From contig JADJZU010000008.1 in NCBI GenBank assembly GCA_016715625.1, positions 48,006 to 112,005 on the forward strand: 64,000 nucleotides of DNA. Direction: 5' to 3'. Under the pieces are notes generated by a model. The model searched no databases. It worked only from the letters and a program-made list of their open reading frames with translations, and had not been told where the DNA came from. Source of the DNA: Bacteroidota bacterium. GTDB lineage: Bacteria > Bacteroidota > Bacteroidia > Chitinophagales > LD1. Both the position numbers and the translations under genes were made by a program. Below are positions 39,621 to 49,113 of this stretch, one piece after another. Position 1 is the first letter of the stretch. The number at the start of each line of letters is the position of its first letter.

Positions 39621-42071
39621 TCATGGGTCAACATTGACATGAATCCATACTCCTTTCAGTTCCGGTATGGCTTTCATTTCATCCACAATGTGCTGCAACG
39701 CACTTTTCATACCATTCAGGTCTTTTGTTTGGGTAGTGCTTTTGATGAGTACATCGCGGATAAAGAGATTATTAATCCTTGATACAAAAGGGGTGGCGGG
39801 ACCCAGCACTTTTCCTTGTTCTTTTTTGCGCAATTCATTGGCCAAAAACAGGGCGGCTTTTTCAACCCGTTGCACTTCTTTATGCCGCAATTGCACTTCA
39901 ATAACGCGCGCAAAAGGCGGATACAAAAATTGTCTGCGCGTGAGCAGCTCGCGCTCATACATTGCTTTATAATTATTGTGAATCACATTTTGAATAACCG
40001 GATGGGTAGGGTCGGCAGTTTGAATGACCACACGTCCCTTTTTGCTTCTGCGGCCCGCGCGGCCTGCCACTTGTATGAGTAATTGAAACGCCCGCTCAAA
40101 TGAACGAAAACCCGGATGAAAAATAAGTTGATCGGCATTTATAACACCCACGAGCGTTACATGATCAAAATCCAGCCCCTTGCTCACCATCTGCGTGCCT
40201 ACCAGAATATCTATCTCACGGTTTTCAAACCTGGAAATAATTTCAGCATGCCCATGTTTTGTTTTGGTGGCATCATAATCGAGCCGGCCCACACGCGCGG
40301 TTGGAAACAAATCGGCCAGTTCGTCTTCTATTTTTTGCGTACCGCTTCCCACAATATCCAAATCAATGGCGCCACAACTTTTGCATTTGTTTTGAGCGTT
40401 TTCAAAGTAGCCGCAATAGTGGCACTTTAACTGATGTGAGAACTTGTGATAGGTAAGGCTTACATCACAGTTTTTGCATTTGTAAACGTGATTGCAGGTT
40501 TTGCAAATCTGATAGTTGGCAAAACCTCTGCGATTGATGAATAGAATGACCTGTTCCTTGCGTTGAAGCGTTTCACTTATTTCATCTACCAGAAAAGTAG
40601 AGAAACTTCCTTGCATACGCTTTCGTTTCATTTCATCGCGCACATTGGCCACTATCACCTCCGGCAAATCAAGTCCACCGTATCGTTTATCCAACCGGGT
40701 AATGGCGTATTTGCCGGTTTCTGCGTTATATGCCGATTCTACCGATGGCGTGGCACTACCCAGTATGACTTTCGCTCCAAAATAGTTTGCCAGCATAATG
40801 GAAGCATCGCGTGCCTGGTACCGAGGTGCAGGATCCACCTGCTTTAGTGAACCATCGTGCTCTTCATCCACTACTATCAAATCCAGATTTTGATAAGGCA
40901 GAAACAAACCACTGCGAGCTGCGATCACAATTTTGTACTGACCATTTAAAACCTTGTTCCAAATTTCAACGCGTTCGTTTTGATTAAACTTGGAGTGATA
41001 CACCCCAACCAAATTACCAAACACTTTATGAAGCCGATTGATGATTTGGGCAGTCAGCGCAATTTCCGGCAGCATATACAACACTTGTTTGTTTTCGGCA
41101 ATTGCTTCTTTAATTAACTCCATATATATATTGGTCTTGCCACTGCCGGTAATTCCCTGAAGCAACACTACTTTCTGTTTTTCAAACGAACATTTGATTT
41201 CTGCCACTGCGGTATGCTGTTCTGCACTTAGTTCGGGTGTTTCCACTTCTTCCGTTTGGAAATTTCCGAGTCTGGAGGCTACCAGTTTAAACTCCGTGAA
41301 TACATTTCTTTTTACCAGCGCGGATAGAACGGCAGCGCTGGCCCCGGATAACTTTAGCAACTCATTTTTTCGGATGAATTTGTTTTTGTGATGTAGTTGT
41401 GTGAAGGCAAGCAGCAACTCCACTTGTTTGGGGGCACGGCTCAATTCCTCAAAGAGAGATTCCAGCTTTGCTTCATTCTTATATAAATCATTAAGCTTTA
41501 CATAGGCCTCCGTGCGGGGTTTAAATCGTTCTACAATCTCCTCGCTGCTAATGGCAATGCCAAGGTTAAACAGTGTTTTTAACAACGGATACACATGTTT
41601 CTTTTTGAGGAGCGCCTGCACATCGGGCACGCGTAACTCCTGCTGTGCCCGCAGTGCCTGTACTATCAGAAATTCTTCGTCACTCAGGTTGTCAAAAGTG
41701 CCTTCGTAGTTTTCGTTGTATCTGATTTTTGTTTCGCTGGAAAGCTTTAATCCGCTGGGCAGCGCAGCATTCATTACTTCCCCTTCGGTACACATGTAAT
41801 ACCGGCTCATCCAACTCCAGAATTTTAACTGCGTTTCGGTTACGATAGGTTCTTCGTCTGCAATGCCTTCAATCAATTTGGCATCTACCGATGGCTTTTG
41901 GTGGTGTATGCGCTTGATGATGGCGGAGTAGTATCGGTTTTTGCCAAACTGCACAATGATTCGTTGCCCGATTTTTACAAACGGAGCCAGGTCTATAGAC
42001 ACGGCATAGGTGTAATCTTGCGGCAGTGCCAATGGAAGAATGACATCTACGTAGGTAATCAACGAACTCAT
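39621..42071 (-). CDS. priA: Primosomal protein N' (replication restart helicase PriA)
   Basis: An 816-residue superfamily 2 helicase. The N-terminal 3'-end DNA-binding domain starts with YVDVILPLALPQDYTY. The helicase has Walker A in GITGSGKTNIYME, the DEEH box in VVDEEHDGS, and motif GSATPSVES. The zinc-binding region has eight Cys, starting ICKTCNHVYKCKNC and ending with CKSC. Later helicase motifs are GTQMVSKGLDFDHVTLV and QVAGRAGR. ATG 42071 is chosen over an adjacent TTG at 42074. It reloads the replisome at stalled forks. Confidence 0.96.
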   Translation of the reverse strand: MSSLITYVDVILPLALPQDYTYAVSIDLAPFVKIGQRIIVQFGKNRYYSAIIKRIHHQKPSVDAKLIEGIADEEPIVTETQLKFWSWMSRYYMCTEGEVMNAALPSGLKLSSETKIRYNENYEGTFDNLSDEEFLIVQALRAQQELRVPDVQALLKKKHVYPLLKTLFNLGIAISSEEIVERFKPRTEAYVKLNDLYKNEAKLESLFEELSRAPKQVELLLAFTQLHHKNKFIRKNELLKLSGASAAVLSALVKRNVFTEFKLVASRLGNFQTEEVETPELSAEQHTAVAEIKCSFEKQKVVLLQGITGSGKTNIYMELIKEAIAENKQVLYMLPEIALTAQIINRLHKVFGNLVGVYHSKFNQNERVEIWNKVLNGQYKIVIAARSGLFLPYQNLDLIVVDEEHDGSLKQVDPAPRYQARDASIMLANYFGAKVILGSATPSVESAYNAETGKYAITRLDKRYGGLDLPEVIVANVRDEMKRKRMQGSFSTFLVDEISETLQRKEQVILFINRRGFANYQICKTCNHVYKCKNCDVSLTYHKFSHQLKCHYCGYFENAQNKCKSCGAIDLDIVGSGTQKIEDELADLFPTARVGRLDYDATKTKHGHAEIISRFENREIDILVGTQMVSKGLDFDHVTLVGVINADQLIFHPGFRSFERAFQLLIQVAGRAGRRSKKGRVVIQTADPTHPVIQNVIHNNYKAMYERELLTRRQFLYPPFARVIEVQLRHKEVQRVEKAALFLANELRKKEQGKVLGPATPFVSRINNLFIRDVLIKSTTQTKDLNGMKSALQHIVDEMKAIPELKGVWIHVNVDP

Positions 42072-42096
42072 CAAAAATGAAAGTAGGAATCAAAAA

Positions 42097-42130
42097 GAAA
42101 AAGGCAACTGAATTTTCAGCTGCCTTTTTC
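42097..42130 (-). terminator. Terminator downstream of the beta-barrel gene
   Basis: Inverted repeat 42097-42112 with 42115-42130. The single mismatch on the plus strand is a G-U wobble in the minus-strand RNA, so the hairpin fits transcription of the minus-strand gene ending at 42150. Confidence 0.7.
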
Positions 42131-42149
42131 AAAATATCAGGTTAATCAT

Positions 42150-42757
42150 TTACAACTTGAATACAATGCCCGCATTTGCAAATGTTTTGCCGTATCCGAA
42201 TTCACCATTCACAGCAATCTTGTCGGTGAAATAATATCTGATTCCGGCATGAGGCCCTCCATACGCTAGCGCTAAGATTGCCGGGTTTGAAAAAGCTGGG
42301 TTTATAATGGCTACTCCGCTACCCACGCTCACCCCTGCATAGATATCTAACTTATCGGCATGAATGTCGCTGCCTGTTTTGTCGGCAATGAGTTGGTAAA
42401 AATGGAAATTGGCCAATACGCCTACCGGCACATTGATTTCAGACGAGCCATAATATCCGTAGCCTCCATATAATCCCCAACCTCTGTAGCGGTCTCTTCC
42501 TCCAAAACCGGCACTAAAACCTACGCCCTACATAATCATATGCTCAAACTCGCCCTGGACCAGCAATTCACCGGTAATAGGAGATAGTAGAGTTTGTAAA
42601 TAGAACCGTTGTAAATTCGCCCTACGTGGAAATAATTTGCTCCACCCACATTGATACTAATCACTTTAGTTTCCTTTTCCCAAGCCTGTGCTTGTATTTC
42701 CTGAACGGTGAATGTTGCCAAAATGCTTGCAACGAGCACAACTGCTATCTTTTTCAT
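42150..42757 (-). CDS. Small outer-membrane beta-barrel-like protein (disrupted)
   Basis: ATG 42757 gives a signal peptide (VLVASILATFTV, QEIQAQ). The mature protein has alternating beta-strand patterns (SINVGGANYFHVGRIYNG; INVPVGVLANFHFYQL; GVSVGSGVAI; GGPHAGIRYYFTD; GEFGYGKTFANAGIVFKL), like opacity-type barrels. The frame breaks between about 42570 and 42620, and an in-frame TAG lies at about 42527-42529, just before GVGFSAGFGGRDRYRG. Two lesions close together make this either a genuine pseudogene or a stretch with several sequence errors. The length would be about 200 residues. Confidence 0.65.
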
Positions 42758-42921
42758 AATCTTATGTTTTATGGGGCAAACATATTGCATTTAAGCCTCA
42801 TATATCCTGATTTATGTCAGGAAGAAATACACAATTCGCTGTGTGACTGACTTTTTTTTGAAAAAAGTGAAACATATTCAGCACCGGGCTCGTATCACCT
42901 ACCAAACAAAAAAACCGAGTC

Positions 42922-43767
42922 ATGAAAAAATCATTACAAATCATCGCAGTGGCCCTTCTGCTAATCAATACAGTAAAGGCGCAGGTATCTGTAAATTTTG
43001 AGCCAATTCCAGGCCAATCTTTAAGTGCCAAAGAAATTTTAGAATCACAAAACTGGCAGTTCCCGCAGTTTGATATTAATCCGGAAGGCGCTGTAGCTAT
43101 TGCCGGTGCTCAAAGCATAGGCCACGTTCCGGGCGTATTTACACCAGGAATGGATGCCGGTATTGTTACTCCATTGCTCACTTTTGGTAACTCCGAAATC
43201 GTGTCGTTCTCTTATAAACTGCACCGCCCTATGGCAGATGGTTGCCGCAGATGGTTCACCGTAGCTTTGGTAGATGCATTTGGTAACAGAACAGAATTAG
43301 ATAGCGTAGAAATTGCACAAGACGGAGCATTGGTTACCTACGTGCGCACGGTTTCTGCCATGGCTGGAACGTATGCAGTGTATGCTAAAGTGGGTGGCGA
43401 TGGTTGCAACGCTAAATTGATCTTGGATGATTTCTACTACAGTGGTTCAAATGGTGCAGGCGGCCAGGCTCCATTGCAGAAAGTTTCTGCCATCAAAAAT
43501 GTAGATAAAAATGCAGCTTCTTTGAGCGTGTTTCCTAACCCAGCCAACAGCAACCTGAATGTTAGAATCCAGTCTGAAACAAATGAGTCCGGCAACGTGG
43601 AAGTGTATAACATGACTGGCGAAAAAGTAATTAGCCAAAACGACATTGCACTTAACGCAGGCACCAACGCGGTAGCACTCGATATTCAAAATTTGACCAT
43701 CGGTAACTACATCGTAACTGTAAAAACAGCTACAGGTGTTTCTACTCAGCGATTTTCTAAAATGTAA
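42922..43767 (+). CDS. T9SS-secreted protein with sorting domain
   Basis: A 281-residue protein with a signal peptide (LLLINTVKAQ). Residues about 25-180 form a beta-sandwich-like domain with paired Cys (DGCRRWF, GDGCNAKLILDDFYYSG), which I cannot assign firmly. The last 80 residues are a T9SS type A sorting domain (LSVFPNPANSNL, VEVYNMTGEKV, IGNYIVTVKT, STQRFSKM). It is the shortest of the four T9SS cargo genes here. The gene is monocistronic, with a terminator just downstream. Confidence 0.82.
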   Translation: MKKSLQIIAVALLLINTVKAQVSVNFEPIPGQSLSAKEILESQNWQFPQFDINPEGAVAIAGAQSIGHVPGVFTPGMDAGIVTPLLTFGNSEIVSFSYKLHRPMADGCRRWFTVALVDAFGNRTELDSVEIAQDGALVTYVRTVSAMAGTYAVYAKVGGDGCNAKLILDDFYYSGSNGAGGQAPLQKVSAIKNVDKNAASLSVFPNPANSNLNVRIQSETNESGNVEVYNMTGEKVISQNDIALNAGTNAVALDIQNLTIGNYIVTVKTATGVSTQRFSKM

Positions 43768-43790
43768 TTTTTAATCAGAACAAGCTACGG

Positions 43791-43817
43791 ATAGCGGAGT
43801 GAATTTCACTCCGCTAT
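43791..43817 (+). terminator. Intrinsic terminator of the small T9SS gene
   Basis: An 11-bp stem (43791-43801 with 43807-43817) with a short AT loop, followed by a run of T. Confidence 0.88.
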
Positions 43818-43840
43818 TTTTTTGCCCTTACTTCAAAAAC

Positions 43841-43848
43841 TATTTTTG
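43841..43848 (+). promoter_or_regulatory. Candidate -7 box for pyrC
   Basis: TATTTTTG matches TAnnTTTG exactly. A TTTG lies at 43821-43824, 16 nt upstream, which is shorter than the usual spacer. The 16 bases from 43841 are identical to those at purE (15158). Confidence 0.5.
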
Positions 43849-43864
43849 CAGAAAACCAAGAAGG

Positions 43865-45219
43865 ATGAACGACCGGATTATTAAAAATGCGCAACTGATT
43901 AATGAAGGTAAAATAGTAGCGGCTGATGTTTTGATTCGAAATCAGCGTATTGAACGGATTGATAGCACCATTCAAGTAAAGTTTAAAGTGGAAGAAACGG
44001 ACGCTGCGGGATTACATCTGATTCCCGGAATTATAGACGATCAGGTGCATTTCGGGAGCCCGGCCTCACACATAAGGCAAACATCTACACCGAATCAAAG
44101 GCAGCTGTAGCCGGTGGCGTTACCTCTTACATGGAAATGCCAAACGTAAATCCACTGACTTTAACCAATTCGCTCCTCGAAGATAAATTTGAAATAGCCC
44201 GAAAAAACTCGTTGGCTAATTATTCCTTCTTTATTGGTGCAGGACACCACAATTTGGAGGAGCTGAAAAAGGTAGATAAATCAAAAGTTTGTGGCATCAA
44301 GATTTTTATGGGGAGCAGCACAGGCGATATGCTGGTGGATGAACCCCAAGTGCTCGAAAAAATATTTTCAGAACGCAGTGATATGCTGATTGCCACCCAC
44401 TGCGAAGATGATAAGCTGGTAAAAGAACGCACGGAAATCTACTTGCAAAAATATGGCGAACAGATTCCGTTTTATTGCCATCCGGAGATAAGAAACGAGC
44501 AAGTATGTCTGAACTCTTCTACTTATGCGGTTTCGCTGGCCAAAAAGTATAACTCCCGTTTACACATACTGCATATCTCCACTGCAGATGAAATATCTCT
44601 CTTTACCAATAACATTCCACTAAAGCAGAAGCGGATTACCAGTGAGGTGTGTGTACACCACTTATGGTTCGATAAAAACGATTACGATAAGTTGGGCAGT
44701 AAAATAAAATGCAATCCTGCCATAAAGGAAGCCCACCACAAAAAAGCACTTTTTGAAGCCCTGCTGGATAACCGGCTCGATATTATAGCTACCGACCATG
44801 CCCCTCACACCATGGAAGAGAAGAATAATTTCTATTCCAAAGCTCCTGCCGGGCTTCCTCTGGTGCAGCATAGCCTGAATGTAATGTTGGAGTTTTATCA
44901 TCAGGGAAAGATTTCGCTTGAACGAATAGTGGAAAAAATGTGCCATGCACCGGCAGACTGTTTTGAGTTGAGTGAGCGCGGATTTTTGCGCGAAGGATAT
45001 TTTGCGGATATGGCTTTGGTTGACATTCATCATACCTGGTCTGTAAAACCGAATACCATTTTTTACAAATGTGGTTGGAGCCCTTTTGAGGACTACGAGT
45101 TTAAGGGCAAAGTGCTGAAAACTTTTATAAACGGACACCTGGCCTGGGATAATGGCCTTTTTGATGAGTCAAAAAAAGGTGAGCGGCTACTATTCAACAG
45201 AGGTGAAACCAAGGTATAA
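43865..45219 (+). CDS. pyrC: Dihydroorotase (one frameshift)
   Basis: Cyclic amidohydrolase of pyrimidine synthesis (carbamoyl-aspartate to dihydroorotate). It belongs to the lineage that carries DDQVHF where other enzymes have DxHxHF; that Gln is typical of Bacteroidota PyrC as I recall. Metal-site motifs are KIFMGSSTG (the Lys), ATHCED, LHILHIS and IIATDHAPHT. Restoring one C at 44053 gives HFREPGLTHKANIYTESKAA and joins the two halves into about 450 residues. A second gene follows after 3 bp. Confidence 0.93.
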
Positions 45220-45222
45220 TCG

Positions 45223-46342
45223 ATGAGGATACTTTTGGTGGAACCATTTTTTTCAGGCTCACATAAAAAATGGGCCGAAGAATTTCAACGCTTCAGTTCA
45301 CATACCATCGAAATTTTATCGCTGCACGGCAGCCACTGGAAATGGCGAATGCATGGCGGGGCGGTTACACTGGCTGAACAACTGAACAGTGATAACGATT
45401 ATGTAAAGCCTGATTTGATTTTGGCTACCGACATGATTGATTTGAATCTGTTTCTTTCTCTTACCCGTACACGAACTAGTGGAGTGCCGGTAGCGGTATA
45501 CTTTCACGAAAATCAGTTGAATTATCCATGGTCTCCGAGCGATGCAGATGTTAAGCTGCAACGCGACAACCATTATGCATTTATTAATTATACAACGGCT
45601 CTTTGTGCTGATAAACTATTCTTTAATTCTCAATATCACCGCGATGCTTTTCTACAAGAACTACCTCGTTTCTTAAAAGCATTTCCGGACCATCAAAATG
45701 TGGGAACAGTTGCGGGAATAGTTGAGAAATCAGTCGTATTGCCCTTGGGCATGGATTTGCAGTCTATGGATAAATACCAGAAAGAGCCAGCTCAAAAGCC
45801 AAACAGAGCGGTGCTATTGTGGAATCACCGTTGGGAGTTTGATAAAAAATCCGGAACAGTTTTTCAATGCGCTTTTCCAACTGCAAGAGCGTGGGATTGA
45901 TTTCAAACTCATTGTGTTGGGACAGTCATATGAAAAATCACCCCACATTTTCAAAATGGCTAAAGAAATACTGGCCAACAAAATTTTGCACATGGGATTT
46001 GCGAAATCACAAGAAGAATATGTTCGATGGATTCGTATGGCCGATATTTTGCCTGTTACCTCTATTCAGGATTTTTTCGGTGGCAGCATCATTGAGGCCA
46101 TGTATAACAATGTGGTGCCCTTTTTACCTAAACGGCTTGCATACCCGGAACATATTCCTGCCGCGTTCTACTCTACTTTTTTTTATGAGGAGGCTGATTT
46201 TGTCAATAAGCTTCAGCGGAGAATAATGGATGTGAAATACATCCGTGTAATGGATACTAAACAATATGCACAGCGCTACGATTGGTCTCATCTCATCAAC
46301 GAATATGATATTGAAATGACCGCGGCTGCTAATTTTATGTAA
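45223..46342 (+). CDS. tRNA-queuosine alpha-mannosyltransferase-like glycosyltransferase (one frameshift)
   Basis: A GT-B glycosyltransferase resembling human GTDC1/QTMAN. The N-terminal DUF3524 domain has MRILLVEPFFSGSHKKW, HWKWRMHGG, YFHENQLNYPW and ADKLFFNSQYHRDAF. The GT4-like half has WNHRWEFDKNPEQFF, VLGQSYEKSPHIF, MGFAKSQEEY and QDFFGGSIIEAMYNN. One A too many in the run 45844-45849 splits the frame; removing it gives a continuous protein of about 373 residues. In animals this family mannosylates queuosine in tRNA-Asp. A similar role in this bacterium is an inference; another acceptor is possible. Three bp after pyrC, so probably cotranscribed. Confidence 0.78.
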
Positions 46343-46358
46343 TCTGAGATTTCTCATG

Positions 46359-46387
46359 TTGCACTTTCAGCGAACCTCTTACATTCG
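46359..46387 (+). promoter_or_regulatory. Candidate promoter for the cytochrome c-FTR1 gene
   Basis: TTG at 46359-46361, an 18-nt spacer, and TACATTCG at 46380-46387 (one mismatch). Leader of about 38 nt. Confidence 0.45.
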
Positions 46388-46428
46388 CGCTTGTTTAGAT
46401 TTAGTCTATTTAATTTAATGCTCTGCTC

Positions 46429-48300
46429 ATGAAGAAGTTTCCGCTTATTTTTTCGCTGCTCATCTTGTCTGTGTGGCTATATGCTGTGAACCCGGAGTCG
46501 GCCAGAATTTTGGTGCATACCCTCAATTATCTTGGAACTGATTATAAAAATGCAGTAGATGGAAACAAGGTGGTGGACGAAGAAGAGTACGAAGAAATGT
46601 TGGAGTTTTGTGAGGATGCCGAAAAGTATTTTAATGATTATGCCCGTGGTTGGAAGCAAGAAGATTCTATAGCCGTTGGCAAGATGATTCAGGAAATTGT
46701 GCAAGCGGTGGAGCAGAAGCAACCGGCTGAAGCCGTAGCAGAAAAATGTTCAGTAGCTAAACTCAAAATTATCGCTGCCACCGGGCTTAAAACATATCCT
46801 TCCTCATTTCCCAATATCGAGAATGGCTTACGCATTTTTAAAACAGAATGTGCAAAATGTCATGGTGAGCAAGGCTATGGTGATGGATTGGAGGGATTGG
46901 AACTGAGCCCTAAACCCAGGAATTTTCACGATGATGGTCGGATGCAGAGTATCTCAGCAGCTCACATATTTAATACAGTAAGATTGGGTGTGGAGGGCAC
47001 CGGAATGCGCGCCATTCCGTATTTGGAAGATGAAGAAGTTTGGGATGTGGCTTTTTATGTTCTGAGCATCCGTCATACTAATTCGGGGGAATCAGGTGCG
47101 CTGAACACCGAAAATGTGTCGTTGGAACAGTTGTCTGTGTGGAGCGACAAAGAACTGCAGCAGCAATTTTCTTTCAGTAACGAACAAATAGCTCGCTTGC
47201 GGCACAGCATTCCGGAAGTGACCAAGGATAAATTTTTAAAAGTTGCTTCGTCCTGCTTCAGCAAAGCACTCAGTTTATATAAACAACAACAATACCGCGA
47301 AGCTTCCGACATGGTGTCATTGGCCTATTTGGAAGGCATTGAGCCCATTGAGTTGCAACTAAACTCTACAGACCCTGCCCTTAAAAAAGACCTCGAAATG
47401 CAAATTCAGCATTTGAGAAAACTCATACGCGATAAAGCCGGGCAAGAAGAATATGAGACAGCCACCAACGAAATACAGCAAACGATTACCAAAACCAGTC
47501 AATTGTTGGAGCAGAAAGAGTATTCTTTCTGGATGGCATTATTGATGACAATTTCCATCATGCTACGCGAAGGGTTAGAAGCCTTTCTCGTCATTTTAGT
47601 GATACTGGCTGTGCTAAGGTCGGCAAAAGTAAACGGAGCCGAGCGGATGGTTCATTTGGGTTGGCTGCTGGCTGTTTTCACCGGAATCATTCTTTGGTTT
47701 TTGGCAGGTAAAATTATTTCCACCAATCTTCAACACATGGCATTGATGGAAGCTATTGTTTCTTTTTTGGCTGTATTGATGTTGTTGTACGTTGGTTTTT
47801 GGCTGCATGGCAAAAGTGAGATTGATAAATGGAAACAGTATGTGAATGGGTTAGTAAATGGCGCTGTGAAAAACGGCAGTATGCTGGGTTTAATGGCACT
47901 CTCCTTCTTTGTAGTGTTTCGCGAAGTGTTTGAATCGGTCTTGTTTCTCTCGGCATTAAATATTGAATCAGGAGGCACACACACACAAACTATTGCATTG
48001 GGCGTGGTGGTGGCCTTTATGGTCGTACTACTGATCGCACTGGTCGTTATCCGATTTTCTGCAAAGATTCCTTTACCGGCTTTGTTTAAAATTTCATCTT
48101 TTGTAATGGCGGCATTGGCCGTTGTGTTGGCCGGCAAGGGCGTTCACAGTCTTCAGGAAACAGGAATTTTGGATGTGCACGCCTTGCCGATAATGCGAAT
48201 AGAGATGCTCGGTATTTACCCAACTATTGAAACTTGTATGGCGCAATTGACCGTTGCTGTAATCGCTTTTTTAGTTTGGAAACGGGGATCAACTAAGTAG
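46429..48300 (+). CDS. Cytochrome c / FTR1-family iron permease fusion
   Basis: A 623-residue protein with a signal peptide (LLILSVWLYAVN). An N-terminal helical region (about 20-130) precedes a c-type cytochrome domain with the heme motif CAKCH near residue 142 and an axial Met candidate in GTGMRAIPY. A second extracytoplasmic helical region follows (about 220-360). The C-terminal FTR1 permease (about 365-620) has seven probable membrane helices and two RExxE iron motifs, REGLEA and REVFES. It should move ferric iron inward, perhaps coupled to electron transfer by the attached heme. The two-nucleotide gap to the convergent methyltransferase gene leaves no room for a terminator. Confidence 0.9.
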   Translation: MKKFPLIFSLLILSVWLYAVNPESARILVHTLNYLGTDYKNAVDGNKVVDEEEYEEMLEFCEDAEKYFNDYARGWKQEDSIAVGKMIQEIVQAVEQKQPAEAVAEKCSVAKLKIIAATGLKTYPSSFPNIENGLRIFKTECAKCHGEQGYGDGLEGLELSPKPRNFHDDGRMQSISAAHIFNTVRLGVEGTGMRAIPYLEDEEVWDVAFYVLSIRHTNSGESGALNTENVSLEQLSVWSDKELQQQFSFSNEQIARLRHSIPEVTKDKFLKVASSCFSKALSLYKQQQYREASDMVSLAYLEGIEPIELQLNSTDPALKKDLEMQIQHLRKLIRDKAGQEEYETATNEIQQTITKTSQLLEQKEYSFWMALLMTISIMLREGLEAFLVILVILAVLRSAKVNGAERMVHLGWLLAVFTGIILWFLAGKIISTNLQHMALMEAIVSFLAVLMLLYVGFWLHGKSEIDKWKQYVNGLVNGAVKNGSMLGLMALSFFVVFREVFESVLFLSALNIESGGTHTQTIALGVVVAFMVVLLIALVVIRFSAKIPLPALFKISSFVMAALAVVLAGKGVHSLQETGILDVHALPIMRIEMLGIYPTIETCMAQLTVAVIAFLVWKRGSTK

Positions 48301-48302
48301 CC

Positions 48303-49052
48303 TCAGACTCTTTGCAGTCGCTTAAACTCACTGAGTAAAATTCCTGTCGCCACACCGGCATTTAAAGATTCTGCTTTACCGAAAGACGGAATAGTGATTC
48401 GGTGAGTCACCCGTTTTTCTATTGCGCTTCCTATGCCGTTAGCTTCATTTCCAATCACTATGAATCCGCAGTCAGGCAATTTTGCCTGATAAATGTTTTC
48501 TCCATGCATAAACGAACCAATCACCGGTAAATGGCTGTTGCTCTGGAGTAATTGTTCAATATCGGTGTGTATGCATGCTACTCTGAATAGCGAGCCTTTG
48601 GAGGCGGCCACTGTTTTGGGATTGTATAAGTCTACGGAGTTGAGGGAGAAGAAAACTTTGGAGATTCCAAACCAATCAGCGGTTCTTATAATAGTGCCGG
48701 CATTGCCCGGGTCAGCAATATTATCGCATACAACAAATAACTCTTGCTCCAAGAGATGGACATCACTTATTGGATTTGGTTCCGGCATATTTACCACTGC
48801 CAAACATTTATCCGGATTGCTTTGTGTAGCTATTTTGCTCAAATCATTGTCTGACACGCGCACGAATTCCGTAGCGCTATGTGCTGCTTGCAGGCTTATT
48901 GGGAAAGTGGAGAATACAGTGTCCACACGCAGCGGAGACGATAATAACTCCAAAACCATCTTCTCGCCCTCGACCAAAAATTTGCCATACATTTGGCGAA
49001 ACTTTTTCTGATGCAATGACCGGACAAAACTTATCTGATTTTTAGAAATCAT
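48303..49052 (-). CDS. TrmH-family RNA 2'-O-methyltransferase (SpoU)
   Basis: A SPOUT methyltransferase. The N-terminal RNA-binding part starts with ISKNQISFVRSLHQKKFR and has FLVEGEKMV. The SPOUT knot has VCDNIADPGNAGTIIRTADWFG, FIVIGNEANGIG, and IPSFGKAESLNAGVATGI, matching motifs 1 to 3. It should add a 2'-O-methyl group to rRNA or tRNA; the exact site cannot be told. ATG 49052 is preferred to an upstream TTG. Divergent from the TamA/TamL-like gene. Confidence 0.92.
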   Translation of the reverse strand: MISKNQISFVRSLHQKKFRQMYGKFLVEGEKMVLELLSSPLRVDTVFSTFPISLQAAHSATEFVRVSDNDLSKIATQSNPDKCLAVVNMPEPNPISDVHLLEQELFVVCDNIADPGNAGTIIRTADWFGISKVFFSLNSVDLYNPKTVAASKGSLFRVACIHTDIEQLLQSNSHLPVIGSFMHGENIYQAKLPDCGFIVIGNEANGIGSAIEKRVTHRITIPSFGKAESLNAGVATGILLSEFKRLQRV

Positions 49053-49113
49053 ATTGAGCTGCAATTAGAATTGGCACAAGAATAGACATAAGTAAGGTTA
49101 ATAAATTCACGGA

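Noticed and set aside
43865..45219. Loss of a metal-binding histidine in dihydroorotase (DDQVHF)
   Set aside because: Gln at this position is, to my knowledge, normal in Bacteroidota dihydroorotases, and the other metal ligands are present.
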